From Euphorbia lathyris (Eukaryota; Streptophyta; Magnoliopsida; Malpighiales; Euphorbiaceae), in assembly GCF_963576675.1 (NCBI RefSeq), contig NC_088911.1, positions 80,939,256-81,003,255 on the forward strand: a DNA stretch of 64,000 nt, read 5' to 3'. How positions within the stretch are numbered: the stretch's first letter is position 1; each line of letters starts with the position of its first letter. The notes under the pieces are model-generated. The model was not told the origin of the DNA, ran no database searches, and was given only the letters and a program-made list of their open reading frames with translations. Made by a program: the position numbers and the translations under genes. Positions 34,541 to 48,854 of the stretch are shown in pieces.

Positions 34541-37440
34541 TGTCACACCCGACCCTAAACGGCATCGGGTGTGAAGGAAAGATAACACAACGATATATGA
34601 ATTTGACTCATAAATTTTAACTTAGATAAAAAATTTATTTAACTATTTGGCTTGAACTTGATCATTTTATCAAGCTTCCTACGTATCCCGAACGTTTTTA
34701 TTTAACCTTTCAACCGGGAATCAAAGCCACGTAGTTCTACCTATTTTAAATTATCTAGATATAGTTGGATTTTATAAGCACAAATTAAATACTTTAAATT
34801 AATATAATTAACAAACTAAAAAAAATAGTTATTAGTTTATTTATAGACTAGACCACAATCAATAATTACTTGTTCGAGCACTTTTACTTAACAATTATTG
34901 TAGAACAATCGCATCATCGCTAACATAAATTAAACGCACACACTAACCCATATTCAGTCAGTCATCTTTAAATTAATTTTATGTAAACATCATCCTTATT
35001 CGTATTTTTATAATGCACACACTACCAAATAAGATCATACCATTAAGATATGATGCTACGCGTGTACACATGTGGTTTCGTTCAACTCAGTAGAAATAAC
35101 CGTTGATTTGATATTAGTTATGATCATAAAATAGTGAATAGCTTAGCTACCTTTTCCCCAAAATCTGAACCATTAACAATTCTATCACTGGCATTTCCTA
35201 TCAAACGAATCATTCCAAACGACTTAATCAAAGTCTAACCCGACTCTGATTACTGAACAAATCACTCAAAACCAACTCAATAACGAAACAACTCTTTTTA
35301 TTACGGAATCAAGAAAATGTCCCTAATCTGCAAAAAGTCGAGAAAATCAGCATAGGAGGCCATCTTCCTCATTCCTATTTTAATACGAACCCCGGGTGGA
35401 CAACCCCAAAAACCAGTCCTCTCAGTTCGAAGAACTCAGACAATCACAACACATATAGGCAACTTGAAGTAAAAATTTCAGGACAAGAGAAATCATGAAC
35501 AAAAACCCATAACGAAAAGATTTTACATTTGAAAATCTTATTGCATGTATAAAATCCAACCATTAAGAGTCTGTGGAAAACCAACAGTAACCACATACAC
35601 ACGAAAGAATTCAGACCTCCGCTAAACACTCCTAGAAGCAGAGATCAAAATCAGTTATTCCGTTTCCCAGAATTGAAAGTCGAAAAACCTACCAGGAAGT
35701 GTCCCAATTTGACGGAACCAAGCAGAATTTCAGAAAATCCGTTCGATAACGGTGAAAAGAATGACAGTTTGAATCGCCGGTGACTGTATAGTGAGGAAGA
35801 AAAAGATGAAAGGGGTTGTGAACAATGTTATCAGAACCGGACCGGACATTAAACCGGATTGATAGCTGGGTTACGGGTCACTTGGTCGGATCGGATGGCT
35901 CGGATTGGTCGAACCGGATGACGTAATAAATAAATAAATGATATTTATATATATTAAACATATATAGTTAATTTAAAATTATTTTTATAAATTATATATA
36001 TCCAAAACAAATTATAAATAACTTTTGGTTTGTTAGTTTTCATCAAATTGAGACTTAAATATATAACGGATAAATGAAATTTAGAATAACTTGAAATATA
36101 TCAACGTGTAGACCAACTACCTTTTGATAGATAATTTTCTAAAGTGGTAAGAAAATGAAATAAATCCAAGGTAATAATACTTATGTTGTTTCTTAAGATG
36201 TCAAAAAAACAATTAATTTATTAGTGAAAAAAAAGATGATTAATTTATTATTTTATGGCTCTCAAAACAATTTGAATACAATCTTTTAATTTGCTATTAT
36301 TTAATAAGCACTCAACCTATAAATAATATAATAGTGGAGGTGAAATTTATAAATTATAACTTGGGAAGTATTAAATCAGAGAGAAAAAAACTGCACAAAG
36401 AGAAAAAGAGAAAAATAGTGGAAAGAGTATATCCCACATCGAAAAAAATAGACTTGAGCAAACCTATATGTGAGTATAAAAGCAAATGAGAGGATTGGGA
36501 AAGCAGGGGGAGCACTTTGGTGAGCTCCAATGGAATTATTCTTTTGCCCTTTATTAAAGAATACCATGAGTTTTGTCTTTTATTTAAAATTTGAAATTTT
36601 TGTTTTAAAAAAAAATGTTACAGACCCGGGGTCACATCGGTTTCCGGTCGAACCGCCGGATTCCGGTTCAACCTCGGGTCACTTCGGTTTGTTGAACATT
36701 CAACAAACCGGAGAGGCTCGGACCGGTTGCCTAACTGGTTCCCGATTCAACCGGTCGAACCGGCCGGTCCGGTCCGAATCTGATAACATTGGTTGTGAAG
36801 AGTAGACAATGGTGAAAAGAGAAGCTTTCTCTCTCTCTCTTTCTCTCCCTTGTCCCTTCTGCGATGCCCCCCTTCTTAAATTCTAGCAACTTCCCTTCCT
36901 TATGTACACATTTCCCTCACTTAATTAATTCTAGGACCTTCTATATCTTCCTCCCATTATTTAAATTAGAGTTAGAAAATTATTATTAGGTTTTACTAGA
37001 CATGAAATTTATATTCTTTTATAAAATATATTATTTGATTAAATAAAAATGGTAATCTGTTAAAAAAAATGAAATAATAATGGTAGTAACTTGTAATATG
37101 AAATTATCATTAGTATATGGTAGTATAAGAAAACAAATTAAATGTATCATTAATAATATCGGATTATAAAATTTGAAAGGGTATATTTTTCTTTAATTAA
37201 AAGGAATTTCCAAAATTCTAATTTAACCTCCAATTCTTGTAATTCGTGTAATTAAACCTCATTTATTACATTTTTATACCTATTTGTTACTTATTATTTC
37301 GATTAAAAGATTAGTCTGACACTGTTATCTCGGGTCTAATCGAATTAAATGATGTTTTCGAAATGTTATTTCGAAAAATAAATCAAATTGATATGTAATT
37401 TTCTTTGATTTTAATCATATACTTAAAATACTATCTATTG
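34541..37440 (-). repeat. Middle LTR of insertion B, interrupted and truncated
   Basis: Counterpart of 4742-7641, split by the hAT-like element at 35823-36791. Confidence 0.75.
35823..36791. mobile_element. Non-autonomous hAT-like element, insertion B
   Basis: Same 969-bp element, 13-bp ends and GTTGTGAA target duplication as at 6024-6992. Confidence 0.75.
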
Positions 37441-40400
37441 ATGACTCCTGGGCGAGAGCACACATGGAACTTTGATCCTATAACGGGACAGCGGTTAGTC
37501 CCCCAACAGGCACACGTCTCAACACCGATGGGCGGGTGGATGCCACCTAGAATTCACCAGCAGCGGATGGAAGAAGTCCGACGAATACCCGATATTGACT
37601 TAGAAGATCAATTACGAAGCATGATGGAGCGAATGGGGTACTCGCCTAGGCCGAGAGCAGAGGTCCAGAGCGATTCACCTTTTGCCCCTTCGTTGCGGGA
37701 ATTCATTCCAGATCACAGAATCAAAGCGCCCGCGATACCTAAATACTATGGGGATCCAAATTTTGATCCTGAGGCTCATGTCAGGAACTACAGAGAACTA
37801 ATGGATGTTGCAGGAGCGAGTGAAAGCATCATTTGCAGGTTATTCTCGACAACTTTGGGCGGAGCCGCATCTGATTGGTTTCGATCTTTACCCGCAGAAT
37901 CTATTCACAATTGGCATCAATATAGTCGGGATTTCGGTGCGAAATTTGTGGGCTGTAAAGCAGCGGATGTGACGGATAGGCAGCTGAAGGAGATCAAACA
38001 GAGGAACTATAATTCCCTAAGGGAATTTGTTGTCGCATTCAACGATATTCTGGTGCGATTGCAAAACCCGGATATCGTGAGCATCCGCAACATCATGGCA
38101 GATGGAACCACAGATTGGAGTATGCGGGAGGAAATCATCCGCAACAAGCCGTGCACAGTGGCCGAACTCATGAAAATAGCAAAGGAATTCATGGAAGTGG
38201 ATGATGTCAACAGGGAACATAGGGCTCAAACCCGGCGAGAAAGAGATGCCGCTAGATCCACTTCGGACAATCGGCGCCAGACCTAGTCCAAAAGTAATTT
38301 TGTTCGAAGAGGCGATCGCCCCTTTCAAAATGGCGGATATCAGACACCATTAAACACGACTCGCCAGGAGGTGTTACTTTGGATCGAAAAGAGCCCCCTG
38401 AAGAAGGATGTGCGGTTCCCCGAGGTAAAAGGTCGAACCAGTTTGGGGCGACATCCTAACAAATATTGCAGGTTCCACAGATTGAACGGCCACGACACGA
38501 ACGATTGCTATGAATTGAAGAAGGAGATTGAAAGGCTGATCGAAAGGGGCAAGCTGAATCAATTTGTACGAAAGGAGACTAGTGACGAGAAAGCAACGTT
38601 ACCACATGAAGAAGAGGCAAGGCCCGAAAAGAAGCAGAAAAAAGGAGTGATAAACGTGATAGCCGGCGAGATCTATGAGCCTCCAACAAAAAGAGCTCGC
38701 CGTGAACAGCGAAAAAGCAACACTCATAGGGGGAATGCCCTCAATTACTCATTCGCGCGAATCACGGAGCCGCATGCGGATGCTTTGGTGATTACAATGG
38801 CTGTAGAAGGATGGGACGTCAAGCGGGTCCTTATTAATACTGGCAGTTCTTGTAATGTTATTACTCGGACTGCATTCAACAAGTTGGGAATTAATGACGA
38901 GCGAGTGGAACATACATTCATGTATGTAACAGGTTTTGGGGGTCAATCCTCTCAAACAAGTGGACAGGTGGTGTTGGAGGCAGAAATGGGCGATAAAAAG
39001 CTAAAATGGCGAGGTGATTTAGAATTCGCAATTGTTGATCTCCCATTGGCCTACAACATAATTCTGGGACGTCCATTCCTGTCAGAAATGGAGTCGCTCA
39101 TCTCAATGAAGCATTTAACATTACATTTACCAACACACCAAGGGCGAGTCATAGTTGAAGGTGATCAACTTGTATCTCAACAGGCCTATACATTGTCACT
39201 TGAACCAAAGCCAGACGAGGAAGATAGGGTAGAGGAGAAGTTGCCAGCGGAAGCATTGGGAGAAACGGAACTATTCGCCATCTCAAGCGACAAAAATGTG
39301 CGAATAGCGACGGGCCTCCCCGAAGAAACGAAGAAAGCCATTGCCGAGGTGCTGGTCCAATGTGAGTCGGCATTTGCCACCCCAAATGAAATACTGAAAG
39401 GAATAAGTCCAGACGTAGCAACCCATCGTTTGAATGTAGACAAAGGTGCAACCCCAGTGCGACAGAAAAAGAGAGGACATGCTCCTGAGCGGCAAAAGGC
39501 GATTGAAAAAGCAGTGGCGGATTTGCTAAAGTCAGATGCAATTCGAGAAGTCACCTATCCGGAGTGGTTAGCCAATGTGGTGCTAGTCAAAAAGCCAAAT
39601 GGAACGTACAGAATGTGCGTCGACTTCAAAGATCTGAACAAGGCATGTCCAAAGGATATGTATCCGCTTCCTAACATTGATATATTGGTAGATGGAACTG
39701 CAGGATATGAAGCTTTATCATTCACCGACGTGAAATCCAGTTACCATCAGATACCCATGGAGAAGGCGGATGAAATCAAAACATCGTTCATAACTCACCA
39801 GGCGACTTATTGCTTCAAGGTGATGCCCTTTGGATTGAAAAACACGGGAGCAACATACCAGAGGATGATGAACAAGATATTTTCAGACAAATCCGGCGAA
39901 AACTTCTCGATCTACGTTGATGACATGATCATCAAAAGCAAGAAAATGCAAGACCACCCGCAGGATATCAAAGAAATCCTGGAAGTGCTAATCAAATATG
40001 GCCTCAAATTGAACCTAGAGAAATGCACATTCGGAGCAAGAGCGGGAAAGTTCCTGGGTTTCATTGTTAGCGGCAAGGGAGTTGAGGCGAATCCCGAGAA
40101 GGTTAAAGCAGTAATGGAGATGAAAACGCCGAGGAGCATAAGAGAAGTACAGAGACTAAATGGGCGGTTGGTGGCATTAGGGCGATTCATATCATGCTCA
40201 TCTAGGAGATGTCTACCTTTCTACAATGCCATCAAAAAATCCAAGTCCTTTGAATGGACGCCGGATTGTCAAGAAGCATTCGAGGGGATAAAGCGATTAC
40301 TGTGTTATCCGCCCTTAATGAGTAGGCCGGAGGATGGAGAAGATTTATTTCTCTACGTATCCATCACCAATATGGCGATATGCACTGTGATGGTGCGAGA

Positions 40401-42483
40401 AGAAGAAGGGCAACAATATCCAGTGTACTACGTGAGCAAAGTCCTGAAGGATGCAGAACTCCGGTATTCGAAGTTGGACAAAATGGCCCTCGCAGTGATA
40501 ACCACGGCGGCTAGATTGAAACCATACTTTCAGGCGCATACCATCATTGTGAGAACTGGCATCCCAATGCGAAAGGTATTACAGAAACCTGACTCATCCG
40601 GCCGGTTGATGGAATGGTCAATTCGCCTGGGAGAATTCGATATTCGCTATGAAGGGAGACCAGCGCTAAAGAGCCAAGTACTCGCCGATTTCGTGAACGA
40701 ATTCACTTGGGATGACGATGAATGTCCGAAGGCACAAAAAGAAGAGTGGAGCATGTACACAGATGGGGCATTATCTACAGATGGAGCTGGGCTGGGAGTC
40801 GTCATCAAGGGCCCGGAGGTTATTCGCCTGTGCTATGCAGCAAAATTAACTTTCAAAACTACCAATAATGCCGCAGAGTATGAAGCAATGATATGCGGAT
40901 TGAAGTTGCTCAATGAACTCACCCCAGAAAGAGTGGTAATCTACAACGATTCCAAACTCATGATAAACCAGATCACAAAAAATTATCTGGTGAAACAGGA
41001 GGAGCTAGTAAAATACCATCAGGTAGTCGGCAGATTGACACAAGAGTTAACGCACAAGGGAGTCGTTTGGGAGATGGTGCATGTTCCGCGAGGCCAAAAT
41101 GCAAAGGCTGATGAATTGGCAAAAGCAGCGGCAAGTAGAGAACCATGGAGTCAAAAGGCATGCAATTTGGAAATAAAATCGGCACCAGCATTCGAGGTCG
41201 ATCAGATTATGGTCATCGAAGAACTGGAAGACGATGAAGATTGGTGGATGCCCATTCGCCAATATCTGGAGCAGGGAAATTTACCGGTTGATAAGAGCTT
41301 AGCCAGAAAGCTAATTGGGCAGTCAGCTCGATACTCAATTCGGGATGGAACTTTGTATCGGAAATCGGACACATGTCCATGGTTGAAATGCATTAGTCGC
41401 AACGAAGGAGACTACGTGCTGCGAGAATTACATGAAGGAATTTGTGGCGCGCACGAAGCTTCGGCGGCGTTGGCAAGAAAGGTCAAACTGATGGGATACT
41501 ACTGGCCCAAGGTGGTGGAAGATTCCCAGAAGATGGTTGCGGAATGTCATAATTGTCAAATACATGCGAATGAAAAGCATGTTCCCGGAGCCGAACAAAT
41601 CGCTATAATGACGGCGTGGCCATTCGCAACATGGGGAATCGATATAGTGGGTCCATTCCCAGAAACGACAAAGAAAAGGAAGTACTTGATAGTCGCAGTT
41701 GACCACTTCAGTAAATGGGTAGAAGCGGAGGCAGTAACCGCACAAACACCTGAGCGAATGATCGAGTTCTTACGAGAGAACATTATCATGCGATTTGGAA
41801 TCCCGCAAAAGCTTATAACCGACAATGGCACCCAGTTTAACTGTGCCAAGTTCAAAGCATACTGCGAAAGCATGGGGATCAAAAATCATTTTTCTTCCGT
41901 AAACCATCCCCAATCAAATGGTATGACGGAGGTTACCAACTGGGCCATGATTCAAGGCATCAAGAAGCGGCTAGGAGATAAAAAAACAGGTTGGGCGGAT
42001 GAGATACCCCATATGTTGTGGGCATACAGAACCTCTATAAAGGCAGCAACAGGCGAAACACCTTTCTCGCTAGTTTATGGAGCCGAAGCAGTCCTACCTG
42101 TTGAAATCAAGTCCTCCACAGATCGGATAATTTATTATTGCGACACACAAAATCCTATCAACATTAGAGATGCTTTGGATTCTGTGGAGGAACGAAGAGA
42201 AAAAGCTTACATGCGAATGGCAGTATACCGCAATAGAATCAAGAAATATCATGACAGAAGAGTGCAAAAAGTAATAATCAACGAGAACGACTTGGTCTTG
42301 AAAAAAGCGGATAAAATACAATCCAGAGATGGCAAATGCAAGCTGGGCATCAACTGGATCGGACCATACAAAGTATCCAAGAAGCTGGGACCAGCCACTT
42401 TTGAAATAAAAGAAATGAGCGGAAAGAAGCTCCCACGCACCTGGAATCTAGAGAATCTACGCCTATATAAAAAGGCCGAGTAG
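37441..42483 (+). pseudogene. Ty3/Gypsy Tat-type gag-pol, copy B (one stop)
   Basis: Same 5,043-bp length and domain order as copy A. A single lesion is visible: TAG at 38284-38286 (codon 282, CAG in copy A), between Gag and the zinc knuckle. Downstream of it 1,370 codons from about 38374 are open, covering knuckle, protease, reverse transcriptase, both RNase H domains and integrase. The two copy A stops are absent here. The protease still reads NTG instead of DTG, so that change predates the duplication. Reverse transcriptase YVDD, second RNase H DEDD and integrase DDE residues are present. With no Gag continuity and no native LTRs it cannot be autonomous. Tat assignment rests on the dual RNase H order. 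Confidence 0.9.
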
Positions 42484-43136
42484 TTCGAGGAAATGACGAG
42501 TACTCTTTTTCCTTTTATGAGTTTTTCCCATTGGGTTTTCTGATAAAAGGTTTTAATGAGGCTTTGATCCCACACAGTTGGTGTACCTATGTAATAAACC
42601 TTTTCTCTTTCTCAATAAAGGTATTCGATTATTACATTTATTCAATATGTTACGCCCGAATGCAGATTGTTCTTAAAAACACATAAATGTGTTGCCTATT
42701 AAAGAAAGGCGGATGCATGGTTACGCATCACTCGCAAAACCATTAGGGTTAAACTCAAAAAACACATAAATGTGTTGCCTATTAAAGAAAGGCGGATGCA
42801 TGATTACGCATCACTCGCAAAACCCTTAGGGTTAAACTCAGAAAACACATAAATGTGTTGCCTATTAAAGGAAAGGCGGATGCATGATTACACATCACTC
42901 GCAAAACCTTATGATTAACCTTATGATTATATTATTTTCGAAAGAAAAATAATAGAGTAAGGCATAAAATTAAGCGAATAAACGAGTACTCAAAAATTGC
43001 AAAAAGGGTTTGGCCACCCTAGCGAAAGCAAAAATTACTATGAAGAATTACAAGTATGAAGTCGGCAAAAGGCAAGGATCATACATGAAAATAAAGTGAC
43101 AATAATCGCACGTATAGGCAAAGCGGCAAGTTATCA
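42484..43136 (+). mobile_element. Tat post-pol non-coding region, copy B
   Basis: Counterpart of 12685-13336, ending at the same junction. Contains the 83-bp repeats. Confidence 0.6.
42676..42908. repeat. Three 83-bp tandem repeats after pol, copy B
   Basis: As at 12877-13108. The third repeat has one extra G and reads TTACACATC where copy A has TTACGCATC. Confidence 0.85.
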
Positions 43137-44324
43137 ATGATTAATTTATTATTTTATGGCTCTCAAAACAATTTGAATACAATCTTTTAATTTGCTATTA
43201 TTTAATAAGCACTCAACCTATAAATAATATAATAGCGGAGGTGAAATTTATAAATTATAACTTGGGAAGTATTAAATCAGAGAGAAAAAAACTGCACAAA
43301 GAGAAAAAGAGAAAAATAGTGGAAAGAGTATATCCCACATCGAAAAGAATAGACTTGAGCAAACCTATATGTGAGTATAAAAGCAAATGAGAGGATTGGG
43401 AAAGCAGGGGGACCACTTTGGTGAGCTCCAATGGAATTATTCTTTTGCCCTTTATTAAAGAATACCATGAGTTTTGTCTTTTATTTAAAATTTGAAATTA
43501 TTTTTTTAAAAAAAAACGTTACAGACCCGGGGTCACACCGGTTTCCGGTCGAACCGCCGGATTCCGGTTCAACCTCGGGTCACTCCGGTTTGTTGAACAT
43601 TCAACAAACCGGAGAGGCTCGGACCGGTTGCCTAACTGGTTCTCGATTCAACCGGTCGAACCGGCCGGTCCGGTCCGAGTCTGATAACATTGGTTGTGAA
43701 GAGTAGACAATGGTGAAAAGAGAAGCTTTCTCTCTCTCTCTTTCTCTCCCTTCTCCCTTCTGCGATGCCCCCCTTCTTAAATTCTAGCAACTTCCCTTCC
43801 TTATGTACACATTTCCCTCACTTAATTAATTCTAGGACCTTCTATATCTTCCTCCCATTATTTAAATTAGAGTTAGAAAATTATTATTAGGTTTTACTAG
43901 ACATGAAATTTATATTCTTTTATAAAATATATTATTTGATTAAATAAAAATGGTAATCTGTTAAAAAAAATGAAATAATAATGGTAGTAACTTGTAATAT
44001 GAAATTATCATTAGTATATGGTAGTATAAGAAAACAAATTAAATGTATCATTAATAATATCGGATTATAAAATTTGAAAGGGTATATTTTTCTTTAATTA
44101 AAAGGAATTTCCAAAATTCTAATTTAACCTCCAATTCTTGTAATTCGTGTAATTAAACCTCATTTATTACATTTTTATACCTATTTGTTACTTATTATTT
44201 CGATTAAAAGATTAGTCTGACACTGTTATCTCGGGTCTAATCGAATTAAATGATGTTTTCGAAATGTTATTTCGAAAAATAATTCAAATTGATATGCAAT
44301 TTTCTTTGATTTTAATCATATACT
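43137..44324. repeat. 1.19-kb duplicate of hAT plus LTR sequence, copy B
   Basis: Direct repeat of 36236-37423 in the same composite; counterpart of 13337-14524. Confidence 0.85.
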
Positions 44325-46872
44325 CAAATCCCATCATACCCGTAAATCATTCATCATCTTTCAAAATATGGTTTCACCGAAAGCAAAAAAAAAACATGAT
44401 ATGTTTAGTTTAACGTATGTATCCATCAGAAAGTACATCCCCTTTATCATTTTTCCAATCATATCAATATTCGAGATGTCTCTTTAACCTTGCCTAATCC
44501 CGTATTGGTCTTGCCCAACACTTCGCTGCCAATACCGGATTAGGTCTTTCAACTGTGTACACAGGCCATGTCCCTCACTGAACATGGTCTTCAAATATCA
44601 AAGCCACCCGTCCCGGACTACTCCCGATGGATACTAAACATTTTTCTATTAAAATACCAATTAGATCAAAATTCACCAAATTTCCAACCAAACTTCGATT
44701 TATAAAAACTTTTCCATCAGAATAGCAATTTACTCAAAATTCCATAAAAACCATCAAAATTAAACATATTTGAAACATACTGATGATTGTATAAACACCA
44801 TACTAAAATCAAGGTTCAAATCAAATTTCAATATTGTATCCATCATCGAGTATCCCCTCATATATCGATTCATAACACATAAGCATATTCGAGACATCTC
44901 TTTAACATTGCCTAATCCCGTATTGGTCTTACCCAACACTTCGTTGCCAATACCCGACTAGGTCTTTAGACTGTGTACACAGGCCATATTTCTCACTAAA
45001 TATGGTCTTTAAATAACAAACCCACCAGTCCGGACTACTTCTGATGGATACTAAAATACTTTCTTCCCATAACACATATTTCAAGTAGGAATATATATAT
45101 ATTCCTTTCTCATAAATTAATCTCATAAAATTTTCCAACATGAATCACAATATATGCTATTATTACAATATCAAATATATATTTTCCAACATGAATCACA
45201 TATTTCTGTTTATGCATGTCAACAATCAACCCTTATAAAGAAAACTAGTTTCACACACCAACATTTCGACTTGCAAATCATGTCCCAATCACATCCACAC
45301 AACCAAATTTCAGGGAACTTCTTTACTTACAGTTCTCAGAGGTATCAAAAGTCATCCAAAGTCCAACTCAAGGAAGTACCAACTACCCACTCAATGTATC
45401 ATGGAGCAACAAAATCTTAAGTTAATTTTTGTTTTCATAATAGTTGTTTTTGACATGGTATATATATTAACCATAGCTTTGATCAATCTCAAAATAATAA
45501 ACTTTTAACTCATTCTAGATCCTAAGTTCTAAAACCACTTAATTCCCTCTTTTTGGGCCTATGAAGCACAAAGACTTTCAAACGAACACCTAATATACCT
45601 TAATTATGATTATTAAAGCATGACCAAACCAAGTCTAAGTGAGAACTTTACCACACTAAACGTTTGCAAAATATATACCGCCATTTAATTCCATCATTTC
45701 ACCTATAAAACACTCACTTTGATTGTAATTACTATAAACTACAAACAAAACCCAAAAATGTCTTGACCATAAACACTGAAAGTATTATATAAATTAAAAT
45801 TCTAATAAATATATCTTAAAAGTCTCAAGATTCATTAATTAAATCTAAACCACTCTTCAATTTCATTACTTCGAATCCATGGTTTCATATATTATCTCAA
45901 AGTAAACAAAAAAATTAATTTCAAGTACCTTGCTTGACTCCACATGGAGGCCTATAAAAATTTAGTAACTCAGACCTTAATCAGACCAACTCAAAGGAAT
46001 AACTCCACTCATAAGGCCTATAAACCTATAAGTATTCAATTTTTATTTATATATATTAAACTTATAAATACTCCAAATATACTTCCACTTAGCTCACCAA
46101 CCCATATAATAAAGATCTTCATAATGTTTTGAATGTGATATCCAAGTACAACTTTGATAAACAAACTCAGAAGTTAGAATATCCATATTAAAAACCTTTA
46201 AAATTTATGACTACTAAAGACCTTACAATAACTAAAACTTTGATTTGGTAACTTAAAAATAACATTACCCATACAAACACCTAAAATCCTCTAACCATCC
46301 AATGCACTCTTATGGATCCATAACTCCAATTTATCTTTAGTTCAAGACATCATACCAAACAATCCATACAAATAGCAGATAGATCGAAGGTTCCATTTTT
46401 TTTTTAAAGAAAAATGTTGAAATTCATTATTAAGTGAAATCGTAGACACAAGAAAGAAAATTTTAGTCCTCACATTCTTCAAAAGCTGAAATCACAGTTC
46501 AATTAGATCATAGACCACATTTCCTCACATGACTAATGAAACCTTAGAATCAGTTCTCACTATCAAAATATTTGTATGGTTCCAATTGATCAACTTAAAT
46601 TGAATTAAGTGCTACTTCTAATTGAAAACTAATTATTACAAGTACCATAAATTGTGAGCATAATCTTATAATTGAAGGTAGGCAACAAATCCAGAAAAAT
46701 GTATAATCATGTATAATCAACTATCTCATATGCTAATTCTAATTCTTTTTGAAAAATATTAGCTAAATATTGTCGTTATTAACGAATACAACACAATAAA
46801 TAGATATTTTCCCATCACTATATATCTTTATATTAGGTCCGAAGAAATTAACCTAGGGCTCTGATACCAAAA
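44325..46872 (-). mobile_element. Non-coding internal region of outer LTR element, insertion B
   Basis: Counterpart of 14525-17028 plus 44 bp. Structured modules at about 44493-44587 and 44911-45005. Primer site at 46869-46852 (minus). The ORF at 45944-46132 is open here only because of a point difference from copy A; not a gene. Confidence 0.6.
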
Positions 46873-48849
46873 TGTCACACCCGACCCTAAACGGCATCGG
46901 GTGTGAAGGAAAGATAACACAATGATCTATGAATTTGACTCATAAATTTTGACTTAGATAAAAAAATTTATTTAACTATTTGGCTTGGACTTGATCATTT
47001 TATCAAGCTTCCTACGTATCCCGAACGTTTTTTTTTTAACCTTTCAACCGGGAATCAAAGCCACGTAGTTCTACCTATTTTAAATTATCTAGATATAGTT
47101 GGATTTTATAAGCACAAATTAAATACTTTAAATTAATATAATTAACAAACTAAAAAAAATAGTTATTAGTTTATTTATAGACTAGACCACAATCAATAAT
47201 TACTTGTTCGAGCACTTTTACTTAACAATTATTGTAGAACTATCGCATCATCGCTAACATAAATTAAACGCACACACTAACCCATATTCAGTCAGTCATC
47301 TTTAAATTAATTTTATGTAAACATCATCCTTATTCGTATTTTTATAATGCACACACTACCAAACAAGATCATACCATTAAGATATGATGCTACGCGTGTA
47401 CACATGTGGTTTCGTTCAACTCAGTAGAAATAACAACCGTTGATTTGATATTAGTTATGATCATAAAATAGTGAATAGCTTAGCTACCTTTTCCCCAAAA
47501 TCTGAACCATTAACAATTCTATCACTGGAATTTCCTATCAAAAGAATCATTCCAAACAACTTAATCAAAGTCTAACCCGACTCTGATTACTGAACAAATC
47601 ACTCAAAACCAACTCAATAACGAAACAACTCTTTTTATTACGGAATCAAGAAAATGTCCCTAATCTGCAAAAAGCCCAGAAAATCAGCATAGGAGGCCAT
47701 CTTCCTCATTCCTATTTTAATACGAACCCCGGGTGGACAACCCCAAAAACCAGTGCTCTCAGTTCGAAGAACTCAGACAATCACAACATATATAGGCAAC
47801 TTGAAGTAAAAATTTCAGAACAAGAGAAATCATGAACAAAAACCCATAACGAAAAGATTTTACATTTGAAAATCTTATTGCATGTATAAAATCCAACCAT
47901 TAAGAGTCTGTGGAAAACCAACAGTAACCACATACACACGAAAGAATTCAGACCTCCGCTAAACACTCCTAGAAGCAGAGATCAAAATCAGTTATTCCGT
48001 TTCCCAGAATTGAAAGTCGAAAAACCTACCAGAAAGTGTCCCAATTTGACGGAACCAAGCAGAATTTCAGAAAATCCGTTCGATAATGGTGAAAAGAATG
48101 ACAGTTTGAATCGCCGGTGACTGTATAGTGAGGAAGAAAAAGATGAAAGGGGTTGTGAAGAGTAGACAATGGTGAAAAGAGAAGCTTTCTCTCTCTCTCT
48201 TTCTCTCCCTTCTCCCTTCTGCGATCCCCCCTTCTTAAATTCTAGCAACTTCCCTTCCTTATGTACACATTTCCCTCACTTAATTAATTCTAGGACCTTC
48301 TATATCTTCCTCCCATTATTTAAATTAGAGTTAGAAAATTATTATTAGGTTTTACTAGACATGAAATTTATATTCTTTTATAAAATATATTATTTGATTA
48401 AATAAAAATGGTAATCTGTTAAAAAAAATGAAATAATAATGGTAGTAACTTGTAATATGAAATTATCATTAGTATATGGTAGTATAAGAAAACAAATTAA
48501 ATGTATCATTAATAATATCGGATTATAAAATTTGAAAGGGTATATTTTTCTTTAATTAAAAGGAATTTCCAAAATTCTAATTTAACCTCCAATTCTTGTA
48601 ATTCGTGTAATTAAACCTCATTTATTACATTTTTATACCTATTTGTTACTTATTATTTCGATTAAAAGATTAGTCTGACACTGTTATCTCGGGTCTAATC
48701 GAATTAAATGATGTTTTCGAAATGTTATTTCGAAAAATAATTCAAATTGATATGTAATTTTCTTTGATTTTAATCATATACTTAAAATACTATCTATTGA
48801 AATCAATTTTCATAAAATAATAATAATAAAACTAGACACTGACGTGACA
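46873..48849 (-). repeat. Full 5' LTR of outer element, insertion B
   Basis: 1,977 bp, TGTCAC...GTGACA, no hAT insertion. Differs from 17029-19004 by homopolymer indels and few substitutions. Confidence 0.8.
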
Positions 48850-48854
48850 AATAA
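48850..48854. repeat. Right target duplication AATAA of insertion B
   Basis: Directly after GTGACA; pairs with 34213-34217. Confidence 0.85.

Larger units (their letters stand above)
34218..48849 (-). mobile_element. Composite LTR-retrotransposon insertion B
   Basis: A 14,632-bp near-identical copy of insertion A at the same MITE base. It includes the truncated third LTR, the extra primer site (34520-34537), the hAT-like element, the wedged Tat gag-pol and the 1.19-kb direct repeats. It has 44 bp more than A in the internal region (about 46294-46339). Shared nested junctions mean the composite existed before the array duplication that made two copies. Confidence 0.75.
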
